The notes: generated by a model from the letters alone, not told the origin. Positions 1 to 12,501 are shown, counted from the first letter of the stretch. The stretch: 64,000 nucleotides of DNA from Cololabis saira (GCF_033807715.1 NC_084597.1:9796843-9860842), one strand, 5' to 3'. Made by a program: numbers and translations.

Positions 1-567
1 TGCTTTTGTGTAATCTCTTTGTGCTTTAAGACCTTGCCAGTGATTGTGAGTGTGTAATGTGTGACAGTAACCCTCCTCCTCATCGTGCAAGCCAAGAGGA
101 TCCACCAACGAGCTAAACTGGATTTTTTTTTACCTTCACAATCATATTCTATTCTTAATTATTTTGTAACTTTTTGGTATATATCTTTTACAAACCATTG
201 CTTGCATAGCAAAGAATTGGTACTTTTGTCAAAGCTGGAACCAATTATTCACATTTCCTTTATGTCTTGTGGGCAAACGAGTTCCCAGATACAAACTTTT
301 CACCTTGAAAACCGCATTCACGAATGAATGAAGATCGTAAGCCGAGGTAACTGACCACACTGACCTTGGTATGTGATAGGTATAAGTTAACACCAGACTG
401 TGTGAATAAATGAATCATTAAAATCACATATAGAGTACAGTGTTTAAAACAGGGAAAGAACCCTTCTAGTTGTAATTAAAAAAAAAACTCTCATCTACCT
501 CAAGCCTTGGGTGCCTGACCTCCACTTAAAATGTGAAACTTTTTAATGACACTTAGTATCACTTTTC
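1..567. other. Intergenic or intronic, no gene seen
   Basis: AT-rich sequence with no exon-like open frame beside consensus splice sites. It probably belongs to the csgalnact1 intron downstream (on the minus strand) of the exon at 1600-1816, but no further csgalnact1 exon was recognised here. Confidence 0.4.
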
Positions 568-1482
568 TACGACGGAGTATTAGGGCCAAACTAAGAAAAA
601 AAATTTAAATTACGAAAATAAAGTCATAATAATATGAGAATAAAGTCGTAAAATTACGAGAATAAAGTCATAATGTAGCGAGAATAAAGTCGTAATATTA
701 TGAAAATAAAGTTGTAATATTATGAGAATAAAGTCGTTATATTATGAAAATAAAGTTGTAATATTACGAGAATAAAGTCGTAATATTAAATATATTACAA
801 ATATATAAATATAACTTGCTCAATGCTCAATGTGCTCAATATTATATAATATTTTAACACAGGGAGACAATGCTCTTCCTGTTAGAGTTCTCATAAATTA
901 CGACTTTATTCTCGTAATATTACGACTTTATTCTCATAAATTACGACTTTATTCTCATAATATTACGACTTTATTCTCATAAATTACGACTTTATTCTCG
1001 TAATGTTACGACTTTATTCTCGTAATATTACGACTTTATTCTCATAATATTACGACTTTATTCTCATAATATTGCGACCCTATTCTCGTAACGTTACGAC
1101 TTTATTCTCGTAACGTTACAACTTTATTCTCGTAATGTTACGACTTTATTCTCATAAATTACGACTTTATTCTCGTAATGTTACGACTTTATTCTCGTAA
1201 TGTTACGACTTTATTCTTGTAACGTTACAACTTTATTCTCGTAATGTTACGACTTTATTCTCATAAATTACGACTTTATTCTCGTAATGTTACGACTTTA
1301 TTCTCGTAATGTTACGACTTTATTCTCGTAATATTACAACTTTATTCTATTACGACTTTATTCTCGTAATATTATGACTTTATTCTCGTAATTTTACGAC
1401 TTTATTCTCATATTATTATATGACTTTATTCTCGTAATTTCCAATTTTCTTTGTCTTAGTTTGGCCCTAATACTCCGTCGTA
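568..1482. mobile_element. Fold-back DNA element, TAC...GTA ends, copy 1
   Basis: The ends are inverted repeats beginning TACGACGGAGTATTAGGGCC. Exact 6-bp direct repeats CTTTTC flank the element at 562-567 and 1483-1488. Both arms are degenerate tandem arrays of an approximately 20-bp unit (forward sense AATAAAGTCGTAAT; inverted on the right arm). They surround a short unique core near 800-895 containing the words TGCTCAATATT and AACACAGGGAGA. A second copy at 54672-55302 has the same ends and core. There is no coding capacity, so it is a non-autonomous element. The superfamily is discussed in the findings. Confidence 0.85.
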
Positions 1483-1599
1483 CTTTTCCTTGATGGAGTA
1501 ACGTGAAGTAAAAAGGACGGCATGAATAATTTACTCCATCTCCGTCTCTGGAATATTTCCAACATAAATGAACACAGAAGTGTAGAAAAGTGAATTCAC

Positions 1600-1816
1600 C
1601 TGAAGTTGTGCATGAACTGCTTGAACTTGTCCGTGCGTCCAGACAGCGGGACGACGATGTTGATGGGGACGTTGGCCGTGTCCACCCTCTCGTGCTTCAC
1701 CTTCATCAGGGGTCCGAAGGGCCGGAAGAGCACAAGCCGCTTGAATTCATTGCTTGCATCCCCTCTGAACGTTAGCTGGTACAGCGTTCCTTTGTCTTTC
1801 TCTGTGCGAGCGATAC
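1600..1816 (-). CDS. csgalnact1: Chondroitin sulfate N-acetylgalactosaminyltransferase 1, second coding exon
   Basis: This 217-nt exon joins in frame to the exon ending at 9436: G of the first exon plus GT here makes the Gly of DFIEG. It reads [16 protein letters not shown], then [17 protein letters not shown], and ends with FMHNFR. The vertebrate CSGALNACT1 sequence has the near-identical RTERDKGTLYELTF, LFRPFGP and FRQFMQNFR. On the minus strand the acceptor is ATCAG|GTATCG and the donor is TTCAG|GTGAAT (phase 2). The segment is the start of the lumenal glycosyltransferase part, ahead of the nucleotide-sugar site; the catalytic DXD-type exons must lie left of the window. The family starts and extends chondroitin sulfate chains by moving GalNAc from UDP-GalNAc in the Golgi. 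[11 protein letters not shown] also resembles CSGALNACT2, but the first exon decides for paralogue 1. Confidence 0.93.
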
Positions 1817-2137
1817 CTGATAGGCGAAGTTGAAGTAAAGTTAAATACACTGCAGACATAAATGTGGTATGAGGCTCTCACTTTACCCTCAAAAACAAAA
1901 GGTCTCTTTCTTTTACCTCGTACTAAACTTTGGGATGGGGGTTTACCACGTTATAGACATACTGTATATATTTTAGTTTTTAATCATGATTGGGGGATTT
2001 GCCTGCCGTGCAAAGGCTTTAGAGATACATTTTGAGGCAGATATAGCTGAGTTCAGCTCAAACTGTTTTCCAATCAATCTCACATGCTCTCTGTTACTCC
2101 TGCAAGCTGTAAATAAACATCCAGAAGATTCTAATGG

Positions 2138-2138
<1 letters not shown>

Positions 2139-2168
<30 letters not shown>
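2139..2168. repeat. (TA)n microsatellite
   Basis: About 15 uninterrupted TA units inside the csgalnact1 intron. Confidence 0.95.
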
Positions 2169-2171
<3 letters not shown>

Positions 2172-2187
2172 CTATATATTCTATATA

Positions 2188-2760
2188 TTGGCCCTTTTCC
2201 ACTAGTACCTACTCTCCGCGCTTCTACTCGCCATGTCTGGAGCCGCAAAAAATCAAAAGTCTTGTATAAGCCTTAGAATGAAGACAAATGGCGAAAGGCG
2301 AAATGTCGAGAAAAAAGTCGAAATGTCGAGAAAAAGTCAAAATTTCGAGAAAAAAGTCGAAATGTGGAGATTAATGTTGAAGTACAATCTTGAGAAAATA
2401 GTCAAAATGTTGAGAAAAAAGTCGAAATGTTGAGAAAAAAGTCGAAATGTCGAGAAAAAAGTCAAAATTTCGAGAAAAAATTTGAAATGTTGAGAAAAAA
2501 AGTCGAAGTGTCGAGAAAAAAGTCGAAATGTCGAGAAAAAGTCAAAATTTCGAGAAAAAAGTCGAAATGTGGAGATTAATGTTGAAGTACAATCTTGAGA
2601 AAATAGTCAAAATGTCGAGAAATAAGTCGAAATGTTGACAAAAAAGTCGAAATGTCGACAAAAAAGTCGAAATGTCGAGATTAAAAAGGAAGAAAAAAAG
2701 GAAGAAAAAAAGGAAAAAAAGAAGAAAAATAGGAAAAAAAAGAAGAAAAAAAGGAAAAAA
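2188..2760. repeat. Fused fragments of two fish DNA elements
   Basis: Positions 2188-2232 (GGCCCTTTTCCACTAGTACC...) look like the end of a separate fish MITE family. At 2234 the sequence switches abruptly to the interior of the GGGGTCGGCAACC hAT family (see 28673-29187): GGAGCCGCAAAAAATC, GTCTTGTATAAGCCTTAGAATGAA, then tandem GTCGAAATGTCGAGAAAAAA units and an A/G-rich tail. Neither hAT end is present, so this is a truncated, inactive piece. Confidence 0.7.
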
Positions 2761-5127
2761 CATACTGGCAGGGACTATGTTACAGGATAAAAAAATAAAA
2801 ATCAGACAGAAACTTTGCTGAATATAATCCATGTATTTTTGGAGTCTCCGGGGTGCAGATGTTTAAACCTCTTGAAATTTCGGATCTCAACACCTACTTT
2901 TAAAAATGAAGCTTAAAAATAACCCAAGTCATAAGAACACTTTGTTTTATTTTTTATGAAGCCACATGAGATCTAGCCCTCAAACTCTGTTGCTGTTGGA
3001 TACTGAATCATCACTAAACATGTAGCACACACGGGCAGAAAGAGCAGCCAGTCAAGTCATCCAGATTAATTTTCTTATTGCAGGCCTTACGTCAGCCTGG
3101 TTCCCAAGAGAGCAGTTGTTTTCCAATCACTTTGCCATTACTAAGATTTTTTATTTGCCAGCTGACCCAAGGAAGTTGCTGTGCGGATAGAAAAGGAAGG
3201 GGAATCTGATGCTGAAACTGAGAAGTGAGAGCAAGGAAACGAGAGGGAGAACACAGCGAGAAGAGGCAGAGGATCTCTGAAGAGAGATTGAAGACAAAAA
3301 CGGAGCAGACACACAGACAGAGGAGGGTCAGAAGATGGCGGATAACGGGAGGATTTATGTGGGCAGAGATTCAACAGCTTGATAGCAGCTTGAATTAAAG
3401 CCTTCGTGTTCAATTGGCCCATGTGAGGGAAGGCCTCATTTCCCAGAGGAGCAAGATGAGTTTTCATTTAGTAAATGTGGAAAACAATTTTGGTTCCTGT
3501 CTCACTCTCTCTAATGGCACATCTCCTCTTTCTAAGGACTCCCTGGCTGGCGAGCTACATGCCTTTTGCTGACAGTCAGGTTTAAAAGTATTTGGACCAC
3601 AACAGAACGTTTTCATAATTTTGCCTCCATACACCACCACTATCCTCCTGAGACCCAGGCTTTTGTTTGATGTGCATTTTTTATGTCTCCTTACTATTTG
3701 GGATCAGTAGGACCTAATTTTTGTTGAAATTAAATTTTTGCTTTCTATGTGCTGTTGAACTATGTCAAATCCAATGGCCTCACATGAGGACAATGGGTTT
3801 ATTTTCTCTCTATTTCCCTTTCTTGGTCCTGCCCTGCATCCTTGCACATCCTGGTCAGGTTCTAATGATAAAAAATATGATACATTTTATTTGCAATATA
3901 CTCAGCATTTTGAATGAAATAAAGTGCTACGGAGTAAAAACATGGGTATTAGGTTATATATCTATATAATTTATATGTATATATCATTTTCAATTGTTTT
4001 CTTTCCTATTACAAGGAAATAAAAACTTGCTCCACTGGCAGATTATTCTACTTATTTCTAGTGAAAATGTGCTTTAAACAAATGGAAATCTAAAAACAAG
4101 TATTTTAAGTGTAATGAGACTTATTTTGACTAGATATTGGACATTTGGGCAAGAAATAAAGACAAATGTTCTTGGAAAGAATTTACATGTTTGCAGTGAA
4201 GATAGACCTGATGTCCTCAAACGAGTACTTCATGTTTACAGACGTTGTAGCTTGCTAATATTACTCAAATATATCAAAAAAAGCATGCCATGTGAAGCTG
4301 CAGACGTTATTGTGCATAAATATACTAGTTTCAATCATAAAATTAGGTTAGGATTTTTACCAGGTCCATATTTCTGTCGGGAGCTGCCATAGAAGACTTT
4401 CATTGAGATCCCAGCCATCTTGTTTTTTCCCAAATTAGTGTAATTTCATTATGAGACCACTAGATGGTGCAGGCGGGGGTCCCGAATGAGGACAATGGGT
4501 CAATGTTCGTACAAATTAAGTATCATGGCGCAGAACAGCAGAAATGTAATGTCCTCATATGAGAACGCAGGGTCTCAGAATTTGAATTTAAACATCCAAG
4601 ATGTTATTAAAGTCAGCTTTAATTTCAGAGGTTTCACTAAGGTTTAATATACAGGAATTACAGACATTTTAAACAAAGTACCAACATTTTCAGGGGCTTA
4701 AATGTATTAGAACAAATTGACATTGACAATATTTAATACATGAATATAAAGCATTTTCAGTCTGGAGATGATTTACCAGACCTTCACTGCAGCCGTCTTA
4801 TCAGTTTTCTAACATTTGACTGAATATGAGGAGAGCAGAGCTGTGTACACATCGGGATTCATCCTGCTACATCCGTCAGCAGTCACATCATCAATAAACA
4901 CCCGTTGGCCTTTCCTACTGGCAGCCATACAAGACCCTACCACAACACTGCTGTCACAAATGCAGGAGATCGGAGCAGCAGGAGTACAAAGAACTGAGAC
5001 TGATGGGAACACAGCCTTCGTACGTCAATCAAATTAAGCTTTGGCTTCCGGGCCTTTCAGCTGAACGTCGCCGAAACATCTGCATGTTTAGATCCAGTTG
5101 AATATATCGTTTAACGGGCTGGGCTTC
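2761..5127. other. Intronic stretch, no gene; one MITE fragment
   Basis: No exon-like frame was found. Positions 4025-4140 (TCCACTGGCAGATTATTCTACTT...) resemble part of the palindromic element at 37666-37965. TCCTGAGACCC near 3648 and GGGTCTCAGA near 4570 are in inverted orientation and may bound an old repeat, but no duplication of the target is visible. Confidence 0.4.
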
Positions 5128-5617
5128 TAGGGCTGGGCGATATATCGAGATTTTAATATATATCGATATATTTTCTTAATGTTTTCTTATTTGCACAACA
5201 GTCAACCTCAGTGGAAAAGTCTGCCTGTTACTGTCTACATTGTATTTTACACAGGGTATTTTAATTGTTATGCAGGAAAGGGATATTTGTTTTATTTTAT
5301 TCAAGAAGCATTTTTATTCTATATATGCAGGGCAGTTTATTTTTATTTCATTTGTTTTATACATTTTGATATTGTGCAGACCTCTGTTAATAAATGTACC
5401 TGTGTGACATTTGGCACGAGGCCTGTATTAAAACTGACTGTTTTTTTAAGGGTTTGCCTCAGAAAAAAAATGAAGCTAACGGAGATGCTATGCTATAATG
5501 CTTTATAATGCTATAATGCCCAATTATGTCACAGAAAAAATATCGATATATATCGAGTATCGCCATTTGGCTAGAAAATATCGATATATGACTTTTGGTC
5601 CATATCACCCAGCCCTA
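5128..5617. mobile_element. hAT-like MITE, TAGGGCTGGGCGATAT family
   Basis: Starts TAGGGCTGGGCGATATATCG and ends ATATCACCCAGCCCTA. The related copy at 27646-28099 has the same ends. Flanking octamers TGGGCTTC and ACGTGTTC agree at only four positions, so the target-site duplication is decayed. There is no transposase frame. Confidence 0.7.
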
Positions 5618-5680
5618 ACGTGTTCTTGGCACTGAAATCAAATATGACAGTTGTGCTAAGCCAACGCTGGGTTAATACAG

Positions 5681-5953
5681 ATGGCTAGTTGCTTCGCTGA
5701 GCGTGATAGGGTGACGATTATGGACGAAGAAGAGCCAACCGCCTCAATTAAAGCTGAACTTCAACACTTTGACCAAATCTTGATAGTTTATCTTAAATCC
5801 ACTGCAGTGGTGTACAAAGACAAACTAATAAAAGAAACCCTGATGTTCTTCAAATACTTTTTTAACCAAACTGTAGCTTTGACTCATGAGCCCGATAATG
5901 CAGCCCTGGAACGCCAGTGTCGTCATCATGAATACTTATTCAAGATTAAATAA
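5681..5953 (+). CDS. Unrecognised 90-codon open reading frame
   Basis: I do not recognise this frame. It begins with a true ATG (ACAGATGGCTAG) directly after GTTAATACAG and ends TAA. The predicted product is non-repetitive: an acidic start (MDEEEP near residue 14), a middle rich in hydrophobic residues and lysine (residues about 30-65), and a Cys/His pair near the C terminus. There is no signal peptide and no family motif. It lies inside the csgalnact1 intron on the opposite strand, between two MITEs, so a relic of a transposon gene or a chance frame is as likely as a real gene. Confidence 0.2.
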   Translation: MASCFAERDRVTIMDEEEPTASIKAELQHFDQILIVYLKSTAVVYKDKLIKETLMFFKYFFNQTVALTHEPDNAALERQCRHHEYLFKIK

Positions 5954-6091
5954 AATGCATGCTCACTGAGGAGAAAATTTGAGTAAGAGGCAACTGTAGT
6001 CTGTACGAGTGAAAAGAAAAGTCACAATATGTGTGAAGACACAAAGATGCAGAAAAATGTGTCACACAACATAGATCGCAAAAGTTCACCT

Positions 6092-6210
<119 letters not shown>

Positions 6211-6216
6211 CACAAG

Positions 6217-6929
6217 CAGAGGTGTCAAGTAACGAAGTACAAATACTTTGTTACCTTACTTAAGTAGAAATTTTGGTTATCTATACTTCACTGGAGTAAT
6301 TATTTTTCAGACGACTTTTTACTTTTACTCCTTACATTTTCACGCAATTATCTGTACTTTTTACTCCTTACATTTTAAAAACAGCCTCGTTACTCTATTT
6401 CATTTCGGCTTTTAAATAAAAACTATCCAGTTAAATTGCTCCATCCGGATAGAGTGAATTTGGTTGTGGTTGTTTCAGATGTTCTTGTCCAGTTTTGTTC
6501 TTACATCCGTTCCCTCAGATTCCTGCAACTAAACTTGGATGTACATTCCAATAAAGGTTAGGATAAATGATAACATGCCTCTGAAGTTTGACTTTTTGCA
6601 CCATTACAATACTTATAGGCAACTAGTCATCATATCTGCTGCTCTCTGAAACACATGTTAATGCTCAATAGTACACATATATGGTTCTTTAATATATTTG
6701 CATTATACTAAGATGCATTCATTTTCAATGGCTTTTGTCCTTAATGACTTTTTTTCCCCCTTACATTAATTTTACTTTTATACTTTAAGTAGTTTTGAAA
6801 CCAGTACTTTTATACTTTTACTTGAGTAAAAAACTTGAGTTGATACTTCAACTTCTACAGGAGTATTTTTAAACTCTAGTATCTATACTTCTACCTGAGT
6901 AATGAATGTGAATACTTTTGACACCTCTG
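6217..6929. mobile_element. hAT MITE, CAGAGGTGTCAA family, copy A
   Basis: Ends CAGAGGTGTCAAGTAACGA and GACACCTCTG. An exact 8-bp TSD CACACAAG lies at 6209-6216 and 6930-6937, the hallmark of hAT transposition. It is 713 bp long, with an interior shared almost base for base with the copies at 11802, 33616, 50420 and 62074. There is no coding capacity. Confidence 0.95.
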
Positions 6930-7058
6930 CACACAAGCTCATATCCATACACGAGGTTCATAAGTAACTGTGGACCGTTTCCTGCAAGTCAGGTGCCCCT
7001 ACTGCTCACTTTAAAATCTCAAACTACTCACACACATTCAAGGTAGTTCCCACACACA

Positions 7059-7246
<188 letters not shown>

Positions 7247-7941
7247 AAGAGATGCTCCACTTGAACAGGGAACAGCTGTGCTCATTTCCTGACGTTTTGG
7301 TCGGAGTGGAGCAAAACAAACTAGGAGGATATCCTGATTGTAGTTACGCACAAATGCACGTGTTTCAGACCTTTCAGGGATGGCTTATTACAAGAAAAAG
7401 GACAAACGTAACACGAGACAAAAGGAAAGATGAAATGATGTAGAATACTGTTGACAAATGGAGAAACGATATAGTAAGTACAGCTAAGATTTTGCACCAT
7501 AATTACGTTTATGTTGTATGTATCATTTGGTGCATTCAGAGAAACTAGCTTACTGTATCATTTCCTTTCTTTTACTAAATATCACACACAAAAATCATCC
7601 TTTTTTTGTCATGTCAAGTCTATCAGCTCAAGTTTACGAGCTGAAAGACTTCAACCAAGGAAATACTTCCCATATAAACGCCTCAGATGAGCCTATGTTA
7701 AATAACATGACTAAGGAGATTTTCTGTGTAAATTATCTATGATCTTGTTGGAGGTGGAAAAAAAACATGGTATAAAAGTACTGCTGTAGCATGCAAAAAA
7801 TGTATAGAGGACTAAATAAAGGTGGGGAGTCTTTTATGTGGGACATATGCATAAAACTGTGTGCTTTCATGTGTAAAACTATGTGTACACACAAAGGAAG
7901 GAATGTGCATACGCATGCCTATTTGGCAGAATTATAAAGGG

Positions 7942-7945
<4 letters not shown>

Positions 7946-7981
<36 letters not shown>
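7946..7981. repeat. (TA)n microsatellite
   Basis: About 18 perfect TA units in csgalnact1 intron DNA. Confidence 0.95.
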
Positions 7982-7986
<5 letters not shown>

Positions 7987-8129
7987 TGCACACATAATAT
8001 TTTATAAATCTGCTTTATGGTGAAACACGCCTAAGAATTTAATCTTTTTTTTTTTAAGTATGACTGGATGCAGACACTCCTCTTAGTCACTGGGATTAAA
8101 ACAAATCAAATTTTCGGCTCTACTAAATA

Positions 8130-8280
8130 AATATTCATTCATTTACTTTCTATACCTAGTTCAGGGTTGCTAAGGAGGGGGTAACTGTAATCAGAGTACA
8201 CCAGGGCAGGCACAGGTCATCACCGGCCCACAAACACACACAGATACCTGCTCACCCTCACATTCACTCCCACAAGGGCT
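8130..8280 (-). repeat. Fragment of a common fish interspersed repeat
   Basis: Reading the minus strand, this carries the tail region of a widespread teleost repeat (GTGAATGTGAGGGTGAGCAGG ... GACCTGTGCCTGCCCTGG). The same family is better preserved at 47625-47975. It is fragmentary. Confidence 0.55.
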
Positions 8281-8351
8281 TTTTTCCCGGTGGGACAAAA
8301 CAAATAAGTGGTCTGACAAACTAGCCAGGTACGCTAATTCTCACTGTACAG

Positions 8352-9323
<972 letters not shown>

Positions 9324-9435
9324 CCGTACAGTCTTTCTTTTTAAATGCCAGGCGTGTGTTTGTGTGCAAGAAGTCACCATTTCCAAATCTAATTAGTTAA
9401 ATACATGAACGTATTTTCTGGGAAACAGTTCTCAC

Positions 9436-10246
9436 CTTCTATGAAGTCCGACGGCGCATAGATCTTTCTTGTTTCAGTCTTCTCTGCTGCACCCTGGCCG
9501 TCCTGCTGGGACGAGGGCGTGTTCAGGCTGCGCAAGGCCATTTCCAGCACCTCTGCCAACTCATCTCTCTTGTCCTTCCTCACAGGCTTCTCCTCAGGAT
9601 GCCGCGTGAGCCCCATCTCCAGTTGGAACACCTTTTGCAAGGTGAAGCTCTCAAAGGGCACCACGGCGTATTCGCTCGGCAACCTGGTGCCGGCCGTCAC
9701 TTCGGCCTTCGACAGTTGACCCTTCAGGAAGTCCTGGAGGTCAGATTGCTGGCTCTTGGACCCTTGCACTTCTCCGAGTCCCGCTCCGTGTGATTCCGTG
9801 CCCCGTTCCTGCCCCTCCACCGGCCCCCCCGGCCCCGTGGCTCTTTTCAGGCTCTCCTGCACGCTTTTCAGCTGCTGGCTGCGCTCCTGCAAGTCCTCTT
9901 TCAGCTGAGCTATCTGCTTCTTCAACGAGGAGATGTAGAGGCGGTGCTGCTCCTCGCGCTCTTGCAGGAGCGCCTGGTAATTGCCGACTCCCGGCGGACC
10001 ACCGCTTTGGGCAGCGGCGGCGGCACTGGCTCCTCCCGTCCCACCGGCCGCCGCACCGATCACCGGCCCCGTACCTCCTAGTTTGGGGTGGTTGGATCCA
10101 GGATGGGGCAAAACACGACTCAGCAGAAGGTCGTCAGAGTGCGGCGGGCTGCACGTCATCACGTAGAGGAGGGACAGGGAGCAGCAGAGGAAAACCAGGA
10201 TGCCCCCGACGCGGGACACCCAGGTTAGCAGTCCACGTCGCAACAT
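9436..10246 (-). CDS. csgalnact1: Chondroitin sulfate N-acetylgalactosaminyltransferase 1, first coding exon
   Basis: The minus-strand exon encodes 270 residues plus one base and ends ATAGAAG|GTGAGA. Residues 1-7 (MLRRGLL) match the family start. A signal-anchor membrane helix follows (about 13-31), marking a type II Golgi protein. Next come a Gly/Ala/Pro-rich stem (about 56-88) and a coiled-coil stretch (about 89-133; [14 protein letters not shown]). The conserved block [20 protein letters not shown], followed by [14 protein letters not shown], is near-identical to vertebrate CSGALNACT1. The enzyme adds GalNAc during chondroitin sulfate initiation and elongation. I chose the ATG at 10246: it has G at -3 and matches the family start, while the in-frame ATG at 10261 has a weak context. 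CSGALNACT2 fits less well in the anchor and in DFIEG. The GC-rich exon contrasts with its AT-rich surroundings. Confidence 0.96.
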
Positions 10247-10823
10247 CACTGCATGAAGCATCCAAACTCACACATGCACACGGAAATATCATGTAACCTC
10301 ACACAGGCCAGACTCGACGATAAGAGCCCATAAGCGATTATGTTCCATCACCCAGCGAGGAGGCAAGGCTACTTATCAACGTGAGGTCATTTGTTCTGCT
10401 TTTCAACCGCCTCAGAGTGTAACTTGTTTTGTCAGAGGAAGCATAAATGAAAGAAAAAGCCTGTGACTAAAAAACACTTTCTCTTGGTCCAGTTCACATC
10501 ACGGTCTGCTTAAGGAGTCCGTTTCAGACATCGTTACATCATCTGTCACTCACTCGTGACTCATCCGTCTGTGTTTGCTCTGACTCTCTCAGTCAGTCCA
10601 CATTGTCGTCCTCCCGTCTGCCCGCGCGCGCCGTGGAATGACTGGACGTTCGGCCACATGAGCCCGGCCGACGCTGGCTGATGCATGTGGGAAAAATGTG
10701 GCATTTCAATGAGAAAACAGATCCTCCTGCTCAGCGCTGGTGTTTCATGGTGTTTTCCTGACAAGGGAGACAGAAAGCAGAAGAGAGAGTTTTTCTTAAA
10801 GTTTGTCTTTAAGATGTTGTTCA
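10247..10823. promoter_or_regulatory. Sequence upstream of the csgalnact1 start; CpG-rich patch and AP-1-like site
   Basis: A consensus AP-1 heptamer TGACTCA is at 10557-10563, and a CpG-rich patch (CCGCGCGCGCCGTGG) lies near 10620. On the minus strand CATGCAG at 10253-10247 could serve as a 3' splice site just before the start codon. So this may be 5' untranslated exon or intron. No TATA box is evident and function is unproven. Confidence 0.3.
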
Positions 10824-10866
10824 CAAATAAGACATCTAAAGTGTAACAAATCAGGCCAACTCTGGC

Positions 10867-11543
10867 CAGGGCCGCCGCAAGGGGTGTGCAAACCGTGCGA
10901 CCGCACGGGGCCTCGCGCCCCAAGGGGCCTCGCGCTATGGGCCGTTTACTTTTTATTTTTATTTTTTTTCAAAATTATTTTTTTTCGTTTTTTTTTCGTT
11001 TTTTCCCTTATAAATATCAACAGTCACGTTCCATTACAGACCTAAATGTGTACTAGTCTGTGCATATCAATAAATATATGTGCAATGATGCGCGTGTCTG
11101 TTGTTCAATACAACTGATCAGACCAAGCGCAGACACAAGCTGCTCTGATCCAGACGGGTGGAGTGTGGAACAAACTGTCACACAATGTCGAGAGAACGAT
11201 ATAAATTCAGGAAATTTCCATCAGGGGATGAAAAAAGAAAAAAACTAAAGAAAATGGAAGAGTTTAATGCCTCTCTGAAAGGCTCGTTTGATAAATTTGT
11301 TACAAAAATCACCTATCCGACCAGGTCTCAAGCAGCCGCGGGGCCCCGCGTCGAGGCAAGAGATGATGATGAGGCAGGGGAAGGTATCCAGTATTTTGCT
11401 AATTGGAGAGTTAAAATTGCGCATATAGACACCCGATCCGACCCGAAAAACCCCAAAATTTCGCGCGCATGAGCGTAGCGAGCACGCGAGGGCCCCCCCC
11501 GGCCATTTCGCACAGGGCCTCGCAAATCTCCCAGTCGGCTCTG
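10867..11543 (+). mobile_element. Internally deleted hAT element with transposase N-terminus
   Basis: Starts CAGGGCCGCCGC and ends with the imperfect inverted complement GTCGGCTCTG. An exact 8-bp TSD ACTCTGGC is at 10859-10866 and 11544-11551. The paralogous site at 12539-12546 has one uninterrupted ACTCTGGC, which confirms the ends. At 677 bp it keeps only the start of a hAT transposase frame. Confidence 0.95.
11185..11472 (+). pseudogene. Truncated hAT transposase N-terminus
   Basis: The frame opens MSRERYKFRKFPSGDEKRKK and continues KMEEFNASLKGSFDKF. This basic N-terminal segment resembles the region ahead of the zinc finger and catalytic domain in fish hAT/ZMYM-like transposases. It meets a stop about 96 codons in, after running into terminal non-coding sequence. 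No RNase H-like core is present, so it is inactive. Confidence 0.6.
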
Positions 11544-11801
11544 ACTCTGGCATGTTGGTTTTAGGGTGCCAAAGGCTTGACGTGTCTTCGCCAAAATAAG
11601 CGTTTCTTCTCGGCTCCAGCTCTTGGACAGCAATGTCGTCACTGGTGTGTGACAACAAGAGGGAGTGTGCACAGAGGTGCCATTTATGCACTAAAATGTA
11701 GTTATCAAACTGTTAGTTACCATGAGTGCATATTCAGTGGGTGGAGGACAGAGTTACTGGGTCATATCCATACGTTTATCTTTCAAAACCTGCTCTACAG
11801 G

Positions 11802-12501
11802 CAGAGGTGTCAAACGTATTCACATTCATTACTCAGGTAGAAGTATAGATACTAGAGTTTAAAAATACTCCTGTAGAAGTTTTTTACTCAAGTAAAAGTA
11901 TAAAAGTACTGGTTTCAAAACGACGTAAAGTATAAAAGTAAAAGTAATGTACCGGTAAGGGGAAAAAAAGCCATTAAGGACAAAAGCCATTGAAAATGAA
12001 TGCATCTTAGTATAATGCAAATATATTAAAGAACCATATATGTGTACTATTGAGCATTAACATGTGTTTCAGAGAGCAGGAGATATGATGACTAGTTGCC
12101 TATAAGTATTGTAATGGTGCAAAAAGTCAAACTTCAGAGGCATGTTATCATTTATCCTAACCTTTATTGGAATGTACATCCAAGTTTAGTTGCAGGAATC
12201 TGAGGGAACGGATGTAAGAACAAAACTGGACAAGAACATCTGAAACAACCACAACCAAATTCACTCTATCCGGATGGAGCAATTTAACTGGATAGTTTTT
12301 TTTTAAAGGCCGAAATGAAATAGAGTAACGAGGCTGTTTTTAAAATGTAAGGAGTAAAAAGTACAGATAATTGCGTGAAAATGTAAGGAGTAAAAGTAAA
12401 AAGTCGTCTGAAAAATAATTACTCCAGTGAAGTATAGATAACCAAAATTTCTACTTAAGTAAGGTAACGAAGTATTTGTACTTTGTTACTTGACACCTCT
12501 G
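11802..12501. mobile_element. hAT MITE, CAGAGGTGTCAA family, copy B, without TSD
   Basis: Full-length ends CAGAGGTGTCAA and TTGACACCTCTG, in inverse orientation to copy A. Unlike the other full copies, the flanking octamers do not match: TCTACAGG before, CAAATAAG after. It sits exactly between the two 293-bp units, which suggests it came to this place by recombination rather than by direct insertion. Confidence 0.92.

Larger units (their letters stand above)
10824..11801. repeat. Direct duplication unit X1 (293 bp plus an inserted hAT)
   Basis: After removing the hAT (10867-11543) and one 8-bp TSD copy, the unit is 293 bp. It matches 12502-12794 with only a few base differences. It starts CAAATAAGACATC and ends GCTCTACAGG, directly against the MITE at 11802. 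Confidence 0.95.

Noticed and set aside
600..1440. Regular approximately 20-bp repeats resembling a CRISPR array
   Set aside because: There are no unique spacers; the units are direct tandem copies in inverted arms bounded by terminal inverted repeats and a TSD, in a vertebrate genome.
9790..10296. 168-codon plus-strand open frame rich in Ala, Pro, Arg and Gly
   Set aside because: It is the complement of the GC-rich first coding exon of csgalnact1, whose minus-strand frame matches the family.
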